A stretch of DNA of 64,000 nucleotides from Kofleriaceae bacterium (GTDB lineage Bacteria; Myxococcota_A; Polyangia; Haliangiales; Haliangiaceae), in NCBI GenBank assembly GCA_024762925.1, contig JANTGM010000014.1, forward strand, positions 1 to 64,000, written 5' to 3'. Positions 61,756 through 64,000 of this stretch are shown in pieces. The position numbers were made by a program, and so were the translations under genes. Under the pieces are notes generated by a model. That model searched no databases. It saw only the letters and a list, made by a program, of their open reading frames with translations, and was not told the origin of the DNA. Every line of letters starts with the position of its first letter. Position 1 is the stretch's first letter.

Positions 61756-61923
61756 CTACGAGTTGCGTTTGAATCGGTAGCGGCCCTTGGAACCGCCGTC
61801 AAAGAGGGGAGCACGGCCCTCCTCAGCAAGCATTTGCGTAAACAACGTGCGAGATTCCTCATCGAGAAGCTCCCAGTCTTCTCGCGTCAGTAGAAACCCC
61901 GATAAGAATAATTCCCGCCCCAT
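61756..61923 (-). CDS. Small 55-aa hypothetical protein
   Basis: ATG 61923 to TAG 61756. It begins MGRELFLSGFLLTREDWELL and ends FDGGSKGRYRFKRNS, with an acidic amphipathic helix (DEESRTLFTQMLAEEG) between: a normal globular composition with no rare stretch. It lies 43 bases before the crotonase start on the same strand, suggesting cotranscription. The ribosome-binding site (GTGAGC) is weak and no family is recognised. Confidence 0.5.
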   Translation of the reverse strand: MGRELFLSGFLLTREDWELLDEESRTLFTQMLAEEGRAPLFDGGSKGRYRFKRNS

Positions 61924-61989
61924 GCTCACATCATGGAAGCTGGTGATCGCCGCGGCAACTTTTGTGCATACCTGCGAAGCTAAGGCGAC

Positions 61990-62712
61990 TTATTTAGGGG
62001 CGGGCTTCCCCGAACTGGCCAGGCGTTCGGCGTCTGAAATTCGATACTCGTTTAGGTCGCGTCCACCGAGGGCGCGCTTGGTGGCAACCGCTCGCAGTTT
62101 GCCAACAAAGCGAAAGCTCTCTTTGTCGTGCACAAACGACCAGATGTGAAACGTCTGCTTGCGGTCCTTGCTCATAAGCCGCACCGAGTAGAGTGGCGCA
62201 GGCTTGACCATCTTTCCAATCGCGGCACTTTGGTAGCCCGTCGAGCTGGGGTTCTCTTTGGTTTGGTATCGACCAACATCGATTTCCGTAAGCCCCTTGT
62301 CAAACTGCTCTCGGAGAACTTCGACCAGCAAGCCAATTTCGTCCCGTTGCGGCTTGTACTGGTCACTCAAGGCTTTTCCCAGCTCGTCGCCAAAGGTCGC
62401 CTTCATCCACGTCTCGTGATCTTCGAGGCGCAAGCTCGCGATCATTAGCCCGGTTGCAGGTTCATCATTGCTCATGATCGCAACACGCAAATCCCGCATG
62501 AAACGGGTGAGCCCTGAGATGGTGGCCTCGTATTTGATGTCTAAAGGGCTTTTGCCGATAGCAGGGTTGGGCGGCAAAGCTGCGTCAAACCCCTTGGCCG
62601 GTTGGGGCTTCTCACTGGTCTCGCCCTCATCATCGCAACTGGCGCCAGCACACAAGAGCGCGCTGATAAGAAGCGGTCCCACTGACCGACGGGCTACACC
62701 TAGGAAACGCAA
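61990..62712 (-). CDS. Lipoprotein of unknown function
   Basis: A 240-aa lipoprotein: signal with lipobox AGASC (Cys ~26) followed by an acidic tether (DDEGETSEKP). The mature domain is mixed alpha/beta with a long helix (SGLTRFMRDLRVAIMSNDEP) and a C-terminal beta region (YSVRLMSKDRKQTFHIWSFV, then FRFVGKLRAV). The last part resembles a domain that reports on or binds a ligand, but I recognise no family. Divergent from the TMEM220-like gene. Confidence 0.75.
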   Translation of the reverse strand: MRFLGVARRSVGPLLISALLCAGASCDDEGETSEKPQPAKGFDAALPPNPAIGKSPLDIKYEATISGLTRFMRDLRVAIMSNDEPATGLMIASLRLEDHETWMKATFGDELGKALSDQYKPQRDEIGLLVEVLREQFDKGLTEIDVGRYQTKENPSSTGYQSAAIGKMVKPAPLYSVRLMSKDRKQTFHIWSFVHDKESFRFVGKLRAVATKRALGGRDLNEYRISDAERLASSGKPAPK

Positions 62713-62784
62713 TGTCTTGCGCAGGGTAGCAAGACTGTGAGAGGGATGGCCACTTGCTGGACAACCCTGTACTACGATGCGGGC

Positions 62785-63159
62785 ATGTGGATTGCCAACA
62801 TCGGAATGGGAGTACTCTTTGCTATTGGGGCCATGGTCCAGTGGAATGATCCAGATCCGCTTGGCTGGATTCTGGTGTACATGGCCGCTGCGATTGCATG
62901 TGGGACATTTCGGCGGTTCTCCTGGGCATGGCTTCTGGCTCTGGTGACTGCCATAGTCGCGATTTCCTGGGGGGCTTGGATTGTTGCCGATATGCCACGC
63001 TGGGTTACGCCAAGTCAGATGTTCGAGCCCATGCAGAGCCGAGGAGGAGCTGTGGAATTGGCGCGTGAGGCGTGGGGGCTGGGAATCATCGCACTGTGGA
63101 TGCTCTTACTCGTTTGGGCTGGGCGGAAGGAGGTTTCTGTCGACGATGCCGCACTGTAA
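62785..63159 (+). CDS. TMEM220-like four-helix membrane protein
   Basis: 124 aa from ATG 62785 (MWIANIGMGVLFAIGAMVQW). Four hydrophobic helices with the signature QWNDPDPLGWILVYMAAAI after the first, which matches the TMEM220 family found in eukaryotes and many bacteria. Function unknown. The frame opens further upstream (62737) but the shorter start gives a normal N-terminal helix. Confidence 0.8.
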   Translation: MWIANIGMGVLFAIGAMVQWNDPDPLGWILVYMAAAIACGTFRRFSWAWLLALVTAIVAISWGAWIVADMPRWVTPSQMFEPMQSRGGAVELAREAWGLGIIALWMLLLVWAGRKEVSVDDAAL

Positions 63160-63255
63160 GCTGGGGTACGCTTTGTCAGTGCAAAACTACGGGTTGTGTT
63201 TTGAGCTGCAGGTGGTCTAACGTCCTACCTGTTGGCCCTTCGCCGCACCAATCTC

Positions 63256-64000
63256 ATGGCTACCACCGAATCATCTGCAATTGCTCGACTCGTGGATGCC
63301 GCGCAGAACCGCGGCATGCCGGGCCCTGATGGCATTTTCGAGCCGATGGATCATCAGCCACCGCAGAATGCCAAGCCCCCTGGCAAGAGTGGCAGCTCTT
63401 GGTGGCTTCTCGTTGTCGCAGTGATTGTGATCGGTGGATCGGTTGTTGGGGGCTACGTGCTCGCCCAACAGCAAGGGGAAGCCGCGAACTCAGCAAACCC
63501 CGAACAGCCCAAGAGCCCAAAGAGCGCTGTTGTAGCCGCAAATGAGCCAGATGAGGTTGCTGCTTCGGCCGTCATGCCACCTGTCCCGACGCCCGTGGCA
63601 GAGGTTGACGCCGCGTTGCCAGAAGAGGTCGAGGAGCAGCTTGAGCCGGCCCTTGATGAGAAGGAGTTGGAACTCGCTTCGAAGACAGGCTTTGACATCT
63701 TGGTCGAGCCCAAAGGCGCGAAGGTGACTCTTGATGGACATGCCATTGGTGTGGCTCCACTTCGCGTTCGCAACCTTCTTCCGGGGCCACATCAGATCGA
63801 TATCGAGGGGCCAGAAGGCTATTTCGGTCAACACCAAGAGTTTGCTCTCAGTGCGGGGGAGGCCATGGTCTTGCGGCTTGTGCTGGACCCACTGAGCACT
63901 GCTGCTGTAGAGGAGTCCACCGAAGAAGGTGTTGAGGAAAAGAGCGCGAAGAAGACGCTCACTCGTCGAGAGCGGCGCAAGGCCAAGCGAGAGGCGCGTG
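63256..64000 (+). CDS. PEGA-domain membrane protein, cut by the window end
   Basis: ORF from ATG 63256 open to the window end (248 codons seen). Residues ~1-45 are cytoplasmic; a helix at ~47-70 (SSWWLLVVAVIVIGGSVVGG) anchors it; a Pro/Glu-rich linker follows; ~135-180 is a PEGA-type beta domain (FDILVEPKGAKVTLDGHAIG, then VAPLRVRNLLPGPHQIDIEG); the end is charged (KKTLTRRERRKAKREAR). The C-terminus is missing, so domains further on are unknown. Confidence 0.85.
   Translation, partial: MATTESSAIARLVDAAQNRGMPGPDGIFEPMDHQPPQNAKPPGKSGSSWWLLVVAVIVIGGSVVGGYVLAQQQGEAANSANPEQPKSPKSAVVAANEPDEVAASAVMPPVPTPVAEVDAALPEEVEEQLEPALDEKELELASKTGFDILVEPKGAKVTLDGHAIGVAPLRVRNLLPGPHQIDIEGPEGYFGQHQEFALSAGEAMVLRLVLDPLSTAAVEESTEEGVEEKSAKKTLTRRERRKAKREAR

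Overview
The window reads as chromosomal DNA from a myxobacterium-like member of the former Deltaproteobacteria (Myxococcota or a sister group such as Bradymonadota). The main evidence is family content: two proteins ending in MYXO-CTERM tails (small-residue/Cys patch, hydrophobic helix, Arg cluster), a CFI-box C-terminal sorting region, a Ser/Thr kinase with an N-terminal zinc-ribbon-like segment and a membrane helix, a sigma-54 activator without a receiver domain, PEGA-domain proteins, DUF455, and many Cys-rich lipoproteins. Gene density is high, many genes overlap by 4 bases, and I saw no insertion sequence, phage gene, CRISPR array, tRNA or rRNA.

Layout: 0.1-2.3 kb (minus) is an ECF sigma factor operon with a one-helix anti-sigma-like protein and two lipoproteins. 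2.4-8.6 kb (minus) has truA, an unusual fused surface/outer-membrane protein, and a three-gene set around a cytoplasmic HATPase-TM-PEGA protein. 8.8-11.2 kb (plus) is a Cys-rich esterase-like lipoprotein. 11.2-20 kb is an envelope glycosylation block: three GT-C type membrane glycosyltransferases and a membrane sulfatase-fold enzyme with a MopE-like calcium/metal motif. 20-27.8 kb (minus) has an exported protein, a Kelch lipoprotein, a small YjfB-like protein, Maf, RsgA, a Ser/Thr kinase, an exported protein and an SPFH/zinc-ribbon protein. 27.9-33.4 kb (plus) is a CPBP protease followed by a BMP-type nucleoside ABC transporter whose best start is CTG. 33.4-36.7 kb (minus) has a WGR-LRR protein and argS, with an 18-bp tandem repeat spanning the argS stop codon. 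36.9-41.2 kb (plus) has a response regulator behind a near-consensus promoter, valS and an isochorismatase-like hydrolase.

41.2-46.3 kb (minus) is a tight five-gene operon of two secreted MYXO-CTERM metzincin-like paralogues, a DUF455 ferritin-like protein, an ATP-grasp-like protein and a GIDE-like protein. 46.5-49.1 kb (minus) has a Ca/Na antiporter, a DUF368 polyprenyl-phosphate transporter and SCO1. Divergent from it, 49.2-53.3 kb (plus) encodes a heme-copper oxidase in the order III - small membrane protein - II - I - diheme cytochrome c lipoprotein; subunit I appears to lack the K-channel lysine. 53.6-56.3 kb (minus) has an aminotransferase and a sigma-54 activator, and 56.5-59.8 kb (plus) an NfeD plus two paralogous flotillins. 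59.9-62.7 kb (minus) has an HExxH + YkgJ fusion, a dienoyl-CoA-isomerase-like crotonase, an unlisted 55-aa ORF and a lipoprotein. The end (plus) has a TMEM220-like protein and a PEGA protein cut by the window edge.

No single locus is a proven new system. The best candidates for undescribed biology are the CFI-box/beta-barrel fusion with an internal signal peptide and internal start, the MYXO-CTERM metzincin/DUF455/ATP-grasp operon, the K-channel-less oxidase operon and the six in-frame stops of the argS repeat. All functional calls are by recognition of motifs in the translated sequence; no database search was run.
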